Counted from the stretch's first letter, positions 15,818-24,015 are shown. The stretch is DNA of 25,044 nucleotides from Darwinibacter acetoxidans_A (GCA_041936745.1 JBHGWS010000110.1:1-25044); one strand, 5' to 3'. The notes: a model not told the origin generated them from the letters alone. A program made the numbers and translations.

Positions 15818-16723
15818 ATGAAATTACAAAGTCGTTTAGTTCTGGCCCTTGTAGTAATTATGCTATTTGCTAATGCGGGGCTGGCCGCTGCGCAGTATAC
15901 TTTTGGTTATGTAGTGCAGGATCTGGGTAATCAGTTCTGGGTCACAGTTGCAGAGGGTATCAAAGACAGAGCGGCAGAATTAGGGATTGAAGTAATCGTA
16001 CTTGACGCCAGGGCGGACGTAAACCGTCAGCTTTCTAACGTAGAAGACCTCCTTCTGCGTGGAATTGACGCACTGCTTCTCAGCCCTTGGGATACTCCTT
16101 CCGGCGGCACAGCTGTAGAAGCAGCTAACCGCGCCGGCGTACCCGTTGTAGTTGTGGACATTGGCGTCAGCAGCGGCGATATCGTCAGCTTCATCGTCAG
16201 CGACAACTACTACGGCGGCGTCTTAGCAGGTGAACACATGCTTGAACTGGTCGGAAACGAGGGCAAAGTTGCAATGATCCAAACGCAGCTCGGTTATGAA
16301 ATCCCGGCACTGCGGGGCCACGGATTTGAAGACACAGTTACAGAAGCAGGCTTGGAAATCGTCGCCAAGCAGACCGGTGACTCCCAGCGGGCCTTAGGCA
16401 TGAGCGTTATGGAAAACTACCTCCAGGCATATCCTGACCTTGTGGGCATCTTTGCTTACAACGATGAAATGGCTTTAGGCGCAGTCGAAGCTATCAGGCA
16501 GGCCAATATGCAGGATAAAATCAAAGTTATCGGCTTTGATGCGATTGACGATGCCATAGAAGCAGTTAAAAACGGCGATTTGGCAGCTACAGTTGCCCAA
16601 CAGCCGTACCTGATGGGCCAAACCGGTGTAGATACCGCTTTAGCTTATCTCAACGGCGAAGAAGTAGAAGATGAAGTATTAGTTGAAGTTCAGTTAATCA
16701 CGAAGGAAACATTGGCAGACTAA
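15818..16723 (+). CDS. Periplasmic sugar-binding protein, RbsB/family 2
   Basis: Binds the sugar outside the membrane for the RbsAC-type importer. Signal peptide MKLQSRLVLALVVIMLFANA then GLAAAQ; no cysteine, so it is not a lipoprotein. The mature part has the two-lobe pattern of pentose/hexose binders: TFGYVVQDLGNQFWVTVAEG, DARADVNRQLSNVEDLL, DALLLSPWDT, GHGFEDTV-type stretches and NDEMALGAVEAIRQA, KVIGFDAIDDA. ATG 15818 follows AAGAGGAGG. It lies 100 bp behind the permease gene and is followed by a stable hairpin. Codon use is richer in C-ending and A-ending optimal codons than its neighbours, as expected for a highly expressed protein. Confidence 0.96.
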   Translation: MKLQSRLVLALVVIMLFANAGLAAAQYTFGYVVQDLGNQFWVTVAEGIKDRAAELGIEVIVLDARADVNRQLSNVEDLLLRGIDALLLSPWDTPSGGTAVEAANRAGVPVVVVDIGVSSGDIVSFIVSDNYYGGVLAGEHMLELVGNEGKVAMIQTQLGYEIPALRGHGFEDTVTEAGLEIVAKQTGDSQRALGMSVMENYLQAYPDLVGIFAYNDEMALGAVEAIRQANMQDKIKVIGFDAIDDAIEAVKNGDLAATVAQQPYLMGQTGVDTALAYLNGEEVEDEVLVEVQLITKETLAD

Positions 16724-16731
16724 AGTTTAAA

Positions 16732-16757
16732 AGGGTGAGGCCTTTGGGCCTTACCCT
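16732..16757 (+). promoter_or_regulatory. Strong intra-operon hairpin after sugar-binding-protein gene
   Basis: AGGGTGAGGCC (16732-16742) pairs with GGCCTTACCCT (16747-16757) over 11 bp with one G-U, loop TTTG. No T-run. It occupies the same position as the hairpin behind the peptide-binding-protein gene at 5506-5533 and probably stabilises upstream mRNA or partly attenuates downstream genes. Confidence 0.7.
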
Positions 16758-16787
16758 CTTAACATTACTTAAAGGGGCGAGCGGAAA

Positions 16788-18002
16788 TTGAAGCAGAGTC
16801 AAAAAAAGGATTTAATTAAACGGGCCATCGCACAGGGAGACGGAGTCTTAAGGCTTTTGCCTGCCTGGGTGCCTCGTTCTTTCATGCTTCCCGGCGGCAG
16901 ATTGAAACTGGCCAGGCAGGATTTATACGCCTTCGGCAAAGAGCGAGGGGGCATTGATGAGAGATGGATTGCCTCCACCACCAAAGCGGATAACGGCCCT
17001 GCCACAACCGAAGATGAGGGCTTAAGTTACATTCTGATTGAAACAAGTGCCGGTTACGAAAAGGTGCTTTTAAAAGATGCGGTAGAGATTTTAGGCGGCG
17101 AATTGATCGGTGATGAACTTATGGAAAGAGAAGGGGGCTGGACTGTTCTTTGCAAACTCTACGACAACATTGGGGCAATCCCCCACCACTTCCATTTAAC
17201 CGATGAACAGGCCGCGCTTGTCGGCCAGCTGGGCAAACCGGAAGCCTATTATTTCCCGGAGCAGTTAAACAGCATCCACCACAACACCCCTTACACCTAT
17301 TTCGGTTTAAACCCGGAAGTTACCAAAGATGATGTAATTCGCTGCCTGGAAAGATGGGACGAAGGGGATAACGGCATTTTGGAACTCTCGCGAGCCTATA
17401 AGATTGAGCCGGGCATGTGCTGGTCGCTGCCGGCGGGTATCTTACATGCTCCCGGATCTTTAGTGACATACGAGATTCAGAGGGCTTCTGACGTTATGTC
17501 AGTTTTCCAGTCTTTACTGGACGGCCGCTCCGTGGAGTGGGACTTAGTTATTAAAGACGTACCGAAAGAGCACCAAGATGATCTGGATTACATCGTAGGC
17601 ATGCTCGATTGGGAAGCCAACATCAACCCGGACTTCAAACAAGACCACCTCACTGAACCGCTGCCCGTGAAAGAGCCGGCGGCAATGGCGGATGAGGGGT
17701 ACAATGAAATTTGGATCTCTTACGGCACCAGATATTTCAGCGGTAAAAGGCTGACGGTTGAACCGAAAAGAGAGGTTATCATTAAAGATCACGGTGCTTA
17801 CGGCGCCTATATTATCCAAGGTTACGGGGAGATTAACGGCTTAAACATCAGCTCACCCAGTATGATCCGCTTCGGCGATATTACGGAAGACGAAGTCTTT
17901 GTCACTTATGATGCGGCGCAAAAAGGTGTGCGGCTGAAGAACAACAGTGCTACCGAACCGTTGGTTTTGCTGAAGCATTTCGGTGAGAAAGATAACCTTT
18001 AG
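16788..18002 (+). CDS. Phosphomannose-isomerase-like cupin, probable sugar isomerase
   Basis: 404 aa with features of type I mannose-6-phosphate isomerase but clearly diverged. An N-terminal DERWIASTTKADN block (57-69) matches the conserved ExW-S region. The likely metal site is H134/H136 in IPHHFHLTDEQA, E152 in GKPEAYYFP and H220 in LPAGILHAPGS, in the family order HxH...E...H. The N-terminal ~50 residues and C-terminal ~120 residues (second cupin-like half) look family-specific. Start TTG 16788 after AAAGGGGCG. It lies between the sugar importer and araD in the operon, at the place where an isomerase such as AraA would be expected. Inference: aldose-ketose isomerase acting on the imported sugar. 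Confidence 0.8.
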   Translation: MKQSQKKDLIKRAIAQGDGVLRLLPAWVPRSFMLPGGRLKLARQDLYAFGKERGGIDERWIASTTKADNGPATTEDEGLSYILIETSAGYEKVLLKDAVEILGGELIGDELMEREGGWTVLCKLYDNIGAIPHHFHLTDEQAALVGQLGKPEAYYFPEQLNSIHHNTPYTYFGLNPEVTKDDVIRCLERWDEGDNGILELSRAYKIEPGMCWSLPAGILHAPGSLVTYEIQRASDVMSVFQSLLDGRSVEWDLVIKDVPKEHQDDLDYIVGMLDWEANINPDFKQDHLTEPLPVKEPAAMADEGYNEIWISYGTRYFSGKRLTVEPKREVIIKDHGAYGAYIIQGYGEINGLNISSPSMIRFGDITEDEVFVTYDAAQKGVRLKNNSATEPLVLLKHFGEKDNL

Positions 18003-18030
18003 TTGAAAATGATAGAGATTGTTCCGCCAG

Positions 18031-18063
18031 GCGGGCCGGAAAGGTTTATTCCTGCCCGCTTTT
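18031..18063 (+). terminator. Internal terminator-like attenuator before araD
   Basis: GCGGGC (18031-18036) with GCCCGC (18054-18059), inner GGAA/TTCC, followed by TTTT then CTG. The short T-run suggests partial termination inside the operon, lowering expression of the two catabolic genes relative to the transporter. Confidence 0.45.
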
Positions 18064-18102
18064 CTGCCATATTTCTTATGGGAAGAAGGGAGTAGGGGAT
18101 TT

Positions 18103-18789
18103 ATGTTAGAACAGTTAAAGAAAGAAGTTACAGCCGCCAATTTGGAACTCGTTAAACAAAACCTCGTTATCTACACCTGGGGCAACGTAAGCGGTATTGA
18201 CCGCAAGCAGAATCTTATCGTGATTAAACCGAGCGGGGTCGCCTACGATGAATTGACGCCGGAAAAAATGGTCGTTTTGGATCTGGACGGCAGTGTGGTC
18301 CAGGGCGAACTTGCCCCTTCGTCAGATACACCCACTCACTTGGAGCTGTACCGCAGGTTTCCGAAAATCGGCGGAATCTGCCACACACATTCGCTCTGGG
18401 CAACCATTTGGGCGCAGGCGGCAAGGCCAATCCCCTGCCGGGGAACAACCCACGCTGATTATTTCTACGGCGAAATCCCCTGTACACGGCCGCTGACTAA
18501 AGCTGAGGTCGCCGAGGATTACGAGAAGAATACGGGGGTGGTAATCGCCAAGCAGTTTAATGACATCAACTACGAAGAAATCCCCGCTGTATTGGTCGCG
18601 GAACACGGCCCTTTCAGCTGGGGTAAAGATGCCAAGGAAGCAGTGCATAACAGCGTAGTTTTGGAAAGGCTGGCCCAGATGGCTTATTACACCCGGCAGT
18701 TAGCGGGAGACAAAGTAATAAACCAATATGTGCTGGATAAACATTATCTGCGTAAACACGGCCCCGACGCTTATTACGGGCAGAAATAA
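18103..18789 (+). CDS. araD: L-ribulose-5-phosphate 4-epimerase family protein
   Basis: Zinc enzyme converting L-ribulose 5-phosphate to D-xylulose 5-phosphate, of the class II aldolase/AraD fold. 228 aa from ATG 18103 (GAAGGGAGTAGGGG upstream), matching AraD length. Visible motifs: TWGNVSGID (25-33), KPSGVAYDEL, SSDTPTHLELYRRFP with D75, HTHS with zinc ligands H94 and H96, THADYF with D119, AEHGPF with H168 and a C-terminal PDAYYG tyrosine; these correspond to the catalytic residues known for E. coli AraD. The SSDTPTHLELY sequence favours epimerase over fuculose aldolase. The product enters the pentose phosphate pathway. Situated between the cupin and kinase genes. Confidence 0.93.
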   Translation: MLEQLKKEVTAANLELVKQNLVIYTWGNVSGIDRKQNLIVIKPSGVAYDELTPEKMVVLDLDGSVVQGELAPSSDTPTHLELYRRFPKIGGICHTHSLWATIWAQAARPIPCRGTTHADYFYGEIPCTRPLTKAEVAEDYEKNTGVVIAKQFNDINYEEIPAVLVAEHGPFSWGKDAKEAVHNSVVLERLAQMAYYTRQLAGDKVINQYVLDKHYLRKHGPDAYYGQK

Positions 18790-18809
18790 TTATTAGGGGA
18801 GGGAGATCT

Positions 18810-20420
18810 GTGGCAGAGCAAATTTTAAAAACACGGAAAAAATCAATCTCAGCGGGAGATACTTCTTTAGGCATTGAACTTGGTTCCACCCGCATTAAAG
18901 CGGTTTTGATTGATAAAAGCAAAGAAGTTATCGCCCAAGGAGACTACGAGTGGGAAAACAAGTTAGTTGATGGGATTTGGACTTATTCAGAAACAGATAT
19001 TTGGCAGGGCGTGCAGGGATGTTTCGCGGCACTGAAAGAAGATGTAGAAAAAACATATGGGGTTAAACTTACTGAAATAGGTGCACTTGGTTTTAGCGCC
19101 ATGATGCACGGCTACCTGCCGTTCAATTCCGAAGGCGAACTTTTAACCCCTTTTCGAACATGGCGAAATACGAGGACGCTGACGGCGGCGCGAAAATTAA
19201 GCGCCCTCTTTCAGTACAATATCCCGCAAAGATGGAGTATTGCCCACCTTTACCAAGCTATTTTAGATGGGGAAGAACACGTGGGGGAAATTGATTACTT
19301 AACAACCCTGGCCGGTTACGTGCACTGGCGTTTAACAGGGGAAAGGGTATTGGGTATTGGCGATGCCTCCGGCATGTTCCCAATTAAAAACAGCACTAAA
19401 CAGTATGACGAAGAAATGGCAGCAAAATTTGAAAAATTAATTGCCCCACACAATTACAACTGGCAGCTTTTTGATATCCTGCCGGAAATTTTAATGGCAG
19501 GCGATCAGGCAGGTACTTTAACGAAAGAAGGTGCCCTGCTTTTGGATCCTACCGGTGAATTAAGCCCGGGTGTGCCCCTCTGCCCGCCGGAGGGCGATGC
19601 AGGCACCGGCATGGTCGCAACTAACAGCGTCGCTAAAAGAACCGGTAATGTATCCGCGGGGACCAGCATTTTTGCCATGGTCGTTTTAGAAAAGGATCTC
19701 AACTCATTTTACGAAGAAATAGATATGGTCACAACACCCGCGGGTGATCCGGCGGCCATGGTGCACTGCAACAACTTCACCTCTGATTTAAATGCTTGGG
19801 TAGCATTACTGCAGGAATTTGCTGAATTAATAGGGGTCAAAAAAACGCAGTCGGACCTTTTCCCCCTTTTGTTTAACAAAGCTTTAGAGGGAGATGGCGA
19901 TGGCGGCGGGCTTTTAGCCTACTGCTATTTATCAGGCGAACATATCACGGGCTTTGAAGAAGGCAGGCCTCTTTTTGCCCGGTTACCCGATGCCGGTTTT
20001 AACTTAGCTAACTTTATGAGGACCCATCTGTACACGGCGTTTGGGGCCTTGCGGGTTGGCATGGATATACTTTTTGAAAAAGAAGAGGTAGAAGTGGATC
20101 AGCTGTTGGGCCACGGCGGCTTTTTCAAAACTAAAGAGGTGGGACAAAAGATTATGGCCGCGGCACTCCATACCCCCGTTTCCGTAATGGAGACGGCAGG
20201 CGAAGGGGGGGCCTGGGGCATTGCCCTTTTAGCTGATTTTATGCAGCGCCGAAAAAAAGAAGAAACGTTGGCCGCCTTTTTAGCAGAGCAAGTTTTTGCC
20301 GCTGCAGCCAAAACAACGGTCAAACCGGATGCAGAGGATGTGGCCGGCTTTAATGAATTCTTTCAAAGATATCTGGCCGGTTTGCCCATTCAAAGGGCAG
20401 CTGTTGATTCGCTTAAATAG
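18810..20420 (+). CDS. FGGY-family kinase, probable L-ribulokinase-type (AraK-like)
   Basis: 536 aa sugar kinase. N-terminal phosphate motif LGIELGSTRIKAVLID (20-35), substrate region GFSAMMHGYLPF and WRNTRT, catalytic Asp in PPEGDAGTGM, ATP-site GNVSAGTSIFAM, and LGHGGFFKT followed by GEGGAWGIALLAD near the end. It is longer than xylulokinases and unlike classic AraB. I associate this subfamily with the alternative ribulokinase AraK described in clostridia, but cannot verify it here. GTG 18810 follows GGGGAGGGAG, 20 nt after araD; the operon ends at a terminator just downstream. Expected step: ketopentose to ketopentose 5-phosphate, the substrate of AraD. Confidence 0.88.
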   Translation: MAEQILKTRKKSISAGDTSLGIELGSTRIKAVLIDKSKEVIAQGDYEWENKLVDGIWTYSETDIWQGVQGCFAALKEDVEKTYGVKLTEIGALGFSAMMHGYLPFNSEGELLTPFRTWRNTRTLTAARKLSALFQYNIPQRWSIAHLYQAILDGEEHVGEIDYLTTLAGYVHWRLTGERVLGIGDASGMFPIKNSTKQYDEEMAAKFEKLIAPHNYNWQLFDILPEILMAGDQAGTLTKEGALLLDPTGELSPGVPLCPPEGDAGTGMVATNSVAKRTGNVSAGTSIFAMVVLEKDLNSFYEEIDMVTTPAGDPAAMVHCNNFTSDLNAWVALLQEFAELIGVKKTQSDLFPLLFNKALEGDGDGGGLLAYCYLSGEHITGFEEGRPLFARLPDAGFNLANFMRTHLYTAFGALRVGMDILFEKEEVEVDQLLGHGGFFKTKEVGQKIMAAALHTPVSVMETAGEGGAWGIALLADFMQRRKKEETLAAFLAEQVFAAAAKTTVKPDAEDVAGFNEFFQRYLAGLPIQRAAVDSLK

Positions 20421-20429
20421 AAAAAATCC

Positions 20430-20460
20430 GGGCCGCTTAACCGAGCGGCCCAATTTTTTT
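20430..20460 (+). terminator. Intrinsic terminator of LacI sugar operon
   Basis: GGGCCGCT (20430-20437) with AGCGGCCC (20444-20451), loop TAACCG, then AA and seven T. The following GGGCCGC (20461-20467) can form an alternative pairing with the 3' arm. Confidence 0.92.
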
Positions 20461-20955
20461 GGGCCGCGATTTCTGCCATAGCCAAACTGAGGCCGCGAAG
20501 TTGAATTGTTGGAAAACTATCCATTGTTTGCGGCTGGAGAAATGTAATTGCTTTCAATTTGAACACTTCAAGCACGCTTTTTCGGGATAGATATAACTGC
20601 GGCATAAGTCCGGCCTACGCATGCCGTCTGAGCGCAGCTTACGGGTGAGGGGATTTCAAGTATTGGCCCGAAGACCACATCGATCCGTTGGGAGGTTTCT
20701 AACCGCTTATAGTCTCTGATGTAAATGAGAACCTGCTGCGGGGTTTTTGGGCGGCCGAAAGCTTATCGTTCCTGTCAGTCCTCTCTTTTGAAAATCGTAA
20801 TGAGCAAGGGGACGTAAGTCAAAGTAAGACAAAGCGGAAGCCTGAAAATTTTGCTCGATTTCAACTCGCTAAAACAAACCAAGTGATTTGTATCCTTAAG
20901 GTAAGGGGTGGGATACTATAGCCAATAAACGTTTTCTGCCGTAGGAGTGAAAGAA
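20461..20955. other. Gene-free region, possible decayed ORF
   Basis: About 490 nt without an acceptable gene. One + strand frame from roughly 20660 to 20920 reads like protein (VNENLLRGFWAAES, SKTKRKPENFARFQLAKT) but has a stop after GGF and no start with a ribosome site, so it may be a remnant. No tRNA or known RNA was recognised. A weak promoter for the next gene may be TTGTAT (20888-20893) with GATACT (20912-20917). Confidence 0.3.
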
Positions 20956-21477
20956 ATGGCGGATGCGCAAACTGAGACTGTTTATTGGACGCTGCTGGAA
21001 CATGAGCCCTGGCAGTTGTATCTTGCCGCAACCGAGATGGGGCTTTGTTACGTAGGCTCACAGGCTGCACCCCTGGGCGAATTGGAAGAGTGGGTAAAAA
21101 AGAAAATTCCCCAAGCAGAACTTGTGGAAAGCAGAGAAAAACTGCAGAGTTATGAGGCGGAGTTAATTGAATATTTGACCGGCCGCCGCCGGGAGTTTAC
21201 CATACCCTTGGATCTTAGAGGTACCGAGTTTCAACAGAAAGTCTGGGACGAGCTTTTGAAAGTGCCTTTTGGCAGCTCCGCTACTTATACGGAGATTGCG
21301 GAAAGAATTGGCCGGCCGGACGCCATCCGGGCCGTCGGCACCGCAATCGGGGCAAACCCCGTTTTAATCCCCGTGCCCTGCCACCGTATGTTCGGCAAAC
21401 ACGGCGAATGGCGCGGCTATCGGGGCGGTTTGCCTATGAAAAAAGAACTTTTGGAACTGGAAGGAATGTTGGAATAA
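20956..21477 (+). CDS. ogt: Methylated-DNA--[protein]-cysteine S-methyltransferase
   Basis: Suicide DNA-repair protein that transfers alkyl groups from O6-alkylguanine to its own cysteine. The acceptor C142 is in the invariant IPVPCHRMF motif; GTEFQQKVWDEL (89-100), YTEIAERIGRPDAIRAVGTA helix-turn-helix and IGANPV are all typical. 173 aa matches single-domain Ogt/MGMT. ATG 20956 has TAGGAGTG at proper spacing; GTG 20947 in frame overlaps that site and is less likely. Monocistronic, closed by its own terminator. Housekeeping function, not linked to the sugar genes. Confidence 0.96.
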   Translation: MADAQTETVYWTLLEHEPWQLYLAATEMGLCYVGSQAAPLGELEEWVKKKIPQAELVESREKLQSYEAELIEYLTGRRREFTIPLDLRGTEFQQKVWDELLKVPFGSSATYTEIAERIGRPDAIRAVGTAIGANPVLIPVPCHRMFGKHGEWRGYRGGLPMKKELLELEGMLE

Positions 21478-21493
21478 AGCATCACATCTTTGG

Positions 21494-21519
21494 CACCGCC
21501 TGGCATCGGGCGGTGTTTT
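21494..21519 (+). terminator. Intrinsic terminator after ogt
   Basis: CACCGCC (21494-21500) with GGCGGTG (21509-21515), 8-nt loop, then TTTT. Short T-run but stable stem. Confidence 0.7.
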
Positions 21520-21638
21520 AAGATCCCCGATTTATTTAAATTTTAAAAAAGCATCAGCCAAACATTGGCAAATACTTTCACCTAAGTTGTACTGATTATA
21601 CATTTCATACTTATATTACTAACGAAAGGAGATAGGCC

Positions 21639-21854
21639 GTGGCGCAAGGAACACATGCTTGGACGGTAAAGGTGGGGGAGAAAGGGCAGATAGTGATTCC
21701 AAAGGAAGCGAGGGACATTTTCGACATAAATGCCGGTGACACCTTAATTGTGCTGGCCGATGAAACACGGGGTATCGTTATTCCACCGAAAAATCTGTTC
21801 TCGAGGGTAGCTGAAAAAGTTTTTGGCGGTTCGCCGCCGGAGGAGGGTGACTAA
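21639..21854 (+). CDS. AbrB/MazE-type SpoVT-AbrB DNA-binding protein
   Basis: 71-aa transition-state-like regulator consisting of one swapped-hairpin AbrB domain: WTVKVGEKGQIVIPKEARDI (8-27), FDINAGDTLIVLADET, then GIVI and a short charged tail. GTG 21639 follows AAAGGAGATAGG. No toxin gene is adjacent, so it is more likely a stand-alone regulator than an antitoxin. AbrB-type proteins of this length in Bacillota often control neighbouring transporters or are autoregulated; the target here is unknown. The gene stands alone between two gene-poor regions. Confidence 0.9.
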   Translation: MAQGTHAWTVKVGEKGQIVIPKEARDIFDINAGDTLIVLADETRGIVIPPKNLFSRVAEKVFGGSPPEEGD

Positions 21855-22429
21855 AAACAGAAAAGAACGTGGGGCTTGGGGGCTGATTTAAATACGAAGA
21901 AAATTTTTCGGCCTGCCGGCAAAGATTGGCAAAACCATTAAGATTCAGCCGGCAGGTTAAGCTGAGATACGATTTTAAGCGGGAATATTCCGTTTTAAAG
22001 GGTGCTTTTGATAATTGACCGCAACAGGATTCTCGAGTTGATCCAAAGATTTGCAAAAGCTTAAAGCGGTTGGAAAAAATCTCTTAACGCCGTTGCCGGA
22101 ATTTGCCGTTAATGCCGATAATTACGCCACCGTTTAAGAAAAGCTTTGGAAGCCTTCCCTGATATTAAAGCCGATTTCAGCCGGGTAGGGCTCGGATGCG
22201 ATCACGGATCTTCCGGACTTTTGGGGCTTGAGGCGGGGAAGGTGTTATACTTCTGAAGTTCGTGCGAAAAAAATCGTTGTCTTCGGAGGGAAAATGCTGA
22301 AGGTACAGAAGAATTCTTTAAGGTTATCTTAACAAAGCTTAGAGCAAAAAAATTTGCTGTTTGCTTATAGTGTATATCAATTGGGATTAAAGATGTTAGA
22401 AGCAGGCCGAAAGAACCAGGGGGCTTTCG
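21855..22429. other. Gene-free region with inverted repeat and decayed coding fragments
   Basis: A 9-bp perfect inverted repeat CCTGCCGGC (21912-21920) / GCCGGCAGG (21948-21956) with a 27-nt loop lies in the first part. Further on, short protein-like stretches appear in shifting + strand frames (LLIIDRNRILELIQRFAKA near 22010, FPDIKADFSRVGLGCDHG near 22160-22210, GTEEFFKVILTKLRAKK near 22300-22350), each ended by stops. These look like remains of a former gene. No family is recognised and no promoter is clear. Confidence 0.35.
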
Positions 22430-23353
22430 ATGGATTCTTATAAAACCAGTGCCAAAAGGATTTTAAAAAGTTATCTGGCTGTTGAAAAAAACGTCTTTCT
22501 CATCTGCGATGAAGCTTATGCGGGCCTGGCGGTTGAAATACAAGCGGGATTAGGGCCAGGAAAAGCTGAGTGCCGGATCGCAGCCAGCAAAGATACTTTG
22601 AGTGAGGCATTTAGGGATTGCCTAAAGCGGGACTTCGCGACTCTTGTTCTTTTAGAACCGCCTACCTATGCCGCGTTTAAGGCTTATAAATGGTTAGATT
22701 TTGAGAAAGGAGAGCCAAAGGTCCGCAATCTTAACTCCCCTTCTTATGTGGGTATTTTACCTCTTGAATCAGCTCTACGAATATACTGTTCCGATTCCCA
22801 GCGGGATGGCAAGGCAAAAACCGGCCTTTTGAATTCACTAAAACCAAATACTGAATACGTGATCCGCTCTTGCTCGGGCACTGAATTGTTCTTTACGGCG
22901 AGGCAGTGGCTTAAGCAGCGTAATGAAATTCTGACGGCTCCCCTTGAGGCCAGTGTAAGAGGGGTTATCGCGGTGGACGGGGCCTTCTTTTTCCAAAGGC
23001 TTGCTACTGTGGTTGATTTTTACATTGAAGCGGGCGAATTAGTCAAAATGCAGGTAAGATGTGAGCAGGATGCTTACCTGCTGGATTTGTACCGCAGGAT
23101 GACAGAGAATGACTTTGCAAAGCGGCAGAATAGGCAGTTGGCAGAAATAGGGGTCGGCTTTAACACCGGCGCCGTTATCAGCGACTGTTTCATGGAATCG
23201 GAAATGGCCTACGGTACCTGCCATTTTTGCTTTGGCGATAACGTGTGCTACGGGGGAGAAAACAAAAGTTCTTTTCACGGCGCCTCCGTGCTGATAACAA
23301 ACCCTCGCTTTACAAAAGCGCGGCTGAGTAAGGAGGTAGGCAGTGATAATTAG
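22430..23353 (+). CDS. M29 aminopeptidase/NicX-like metalloenzyme homologue
   Basis: 307 aa. The C-terminal third resembles the metal-binding region shared by thermophilic aminopeptidases (family M29) and 2,5-dihydroxypyridine dioxygenase NicX: LAEIGVGFNTGA (E239), then ESEMAYGTCHFCFGD (H265) and GGENKSSFHGAS (H283). In these families the last His is followed by x-Asp (HxD); here it is H-G-A, so one metal ligand appears missing. The N-terminal half (RILKSYLAVEKNVFLICDEA) fits the family's first domain but the protein is shorter than M29 peptidases (~400 aa). ATG 22430 has AGGGGGC upstream. Overlaps the acetyltransferase gene by 11 nt. Activity unknown; a catalytic role other than peptidase is possible. 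Confidence 0.7.
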   Translation: MDSYKTSAKRILKSYLAVEKNVFLICDEAYAGLAVEIQAGLGPGKAECRIAASKDTLSEAFRDCLKRDFATLVLLEPPTYAAFKAYKWLDFEKGEPKVRNLNSPSYVGILPLESALRIYCSDSQRDGKAKTGLLNSLKPNTEYVIRSCSGTELFFTARQWLKQRNEILTAPLEASVRGVIAVDGAFFFQRLATVVDFYIEAGELVKMQVRCEQDAYLLDLYRRMTENDFAKRQNRQLAEIGVGFNTGAVISDCFMESEMAYGTCHFCFGDNVCYGGENKSSFHGASVLITNPRFTKARLSKEVGSDN

Positions 23354-23927
23354 AGAATATCGAGCTGAAGACGAAGAGGGCTGGGTTTGCTGCCGGGTTC
23401 TTTCTTTTTTGGACACCGCCTATTTTGATAACGTGTACAGAAAAAAGGAACGTTATGAAAATCCAAGTGTGGAATTAGTGGCGGAAAGCGGCGGCAAAAT
23501 CGTTGGCCTGCTGGATGTAGAATACGAATCCCAACCGGGCCAAGTCTGCTATCTTAACAGCGGGGTTGGCGCTGTCATTTGGCACCTGGCCGTGTTACCT
23601 GAATTTCGCAGGCGGGGTATTGCCACATCCCTGCTAAATGAAGCTGTTTTAAGATTAAAAGAACAGGGTGTAATGAGGCTGGAGGCGTGGACGCGAGATG
23701 ATGAGTGGGTGATCGATTGGTATTGGAAGCGGGGGTTTTACAAGAAAGCAAGTTATCTGCACGTTTATGCCGAGGGGATGGAATGTGGCGATTTGGCCGC
23801 GGCCAAGCTGCCAAAGCTTTTTCTCTGCAATTGCTATGGGCACTATGTGGGCGAAAACAAAGAGGACATACTAAAAAGATTTAAAAGAGTGCATGAATGC
23901 CGCTTATATGAACTGCTTTTTCCTTGA
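23343..23927 (+). CDS. GNAT-family N-acetyltransferase
   Basis: Transfers an acetyl or acyl group from CoA to an amine. 194 aa; the N-terminus IIREYRAEDEEGW is the usual first strand and helix, and motif A is VIWHLAVLPEFRRRGIATSLL (79-98) with the CoA-binding RRRGIA at 89-94. A later W-W-G pattern (WTRDDEWVIDWYWKRGFYK) is motif B. The C-terminal ~50 residues are extra. GTG 23343 follows AAGGAGG and overlaps the end of the M29/NicX-like gene in another frame, indicating coupled translation and likely a shared pathway. Substrate unknown; a small amine, amino acid or peptide made or bound by the upstream protein would fit. Confidence 0.92.
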   Translation: MIIREYRAEDEEGWVCCRVLSFLDTAYFDNVYRKKERYENPSVELVAESGGKIVGLLDVEYESQPGQVCYLNSGVGAVIWHLAVLPEFRRRGIATSLLNEAVLRLKEQGVMRLEAWTRDDEWVIDWYWKRGFYKKASYLHVYAEGMECGDLAAAKLPKLFLCNCYGHYVGENKEDILKRFKRVHECRLYELLFP

Positions 23928-24015
23928 TTTCCAAGTAAATTGGCGCGGGCAGTAAAGTCGGCAGCAGACTGAAAAACGGAGCCGGGGATAGGAATAATTT
24001 AAGGAGGAAGAAGCA

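Noticed and set aside
20590..20880. Possible structured RNA (6S or riboswitch) in the gap before ogt
   Set aside because: I could not find a long closing stem, conserved core or terminator near ogt that would support a known RNA class.
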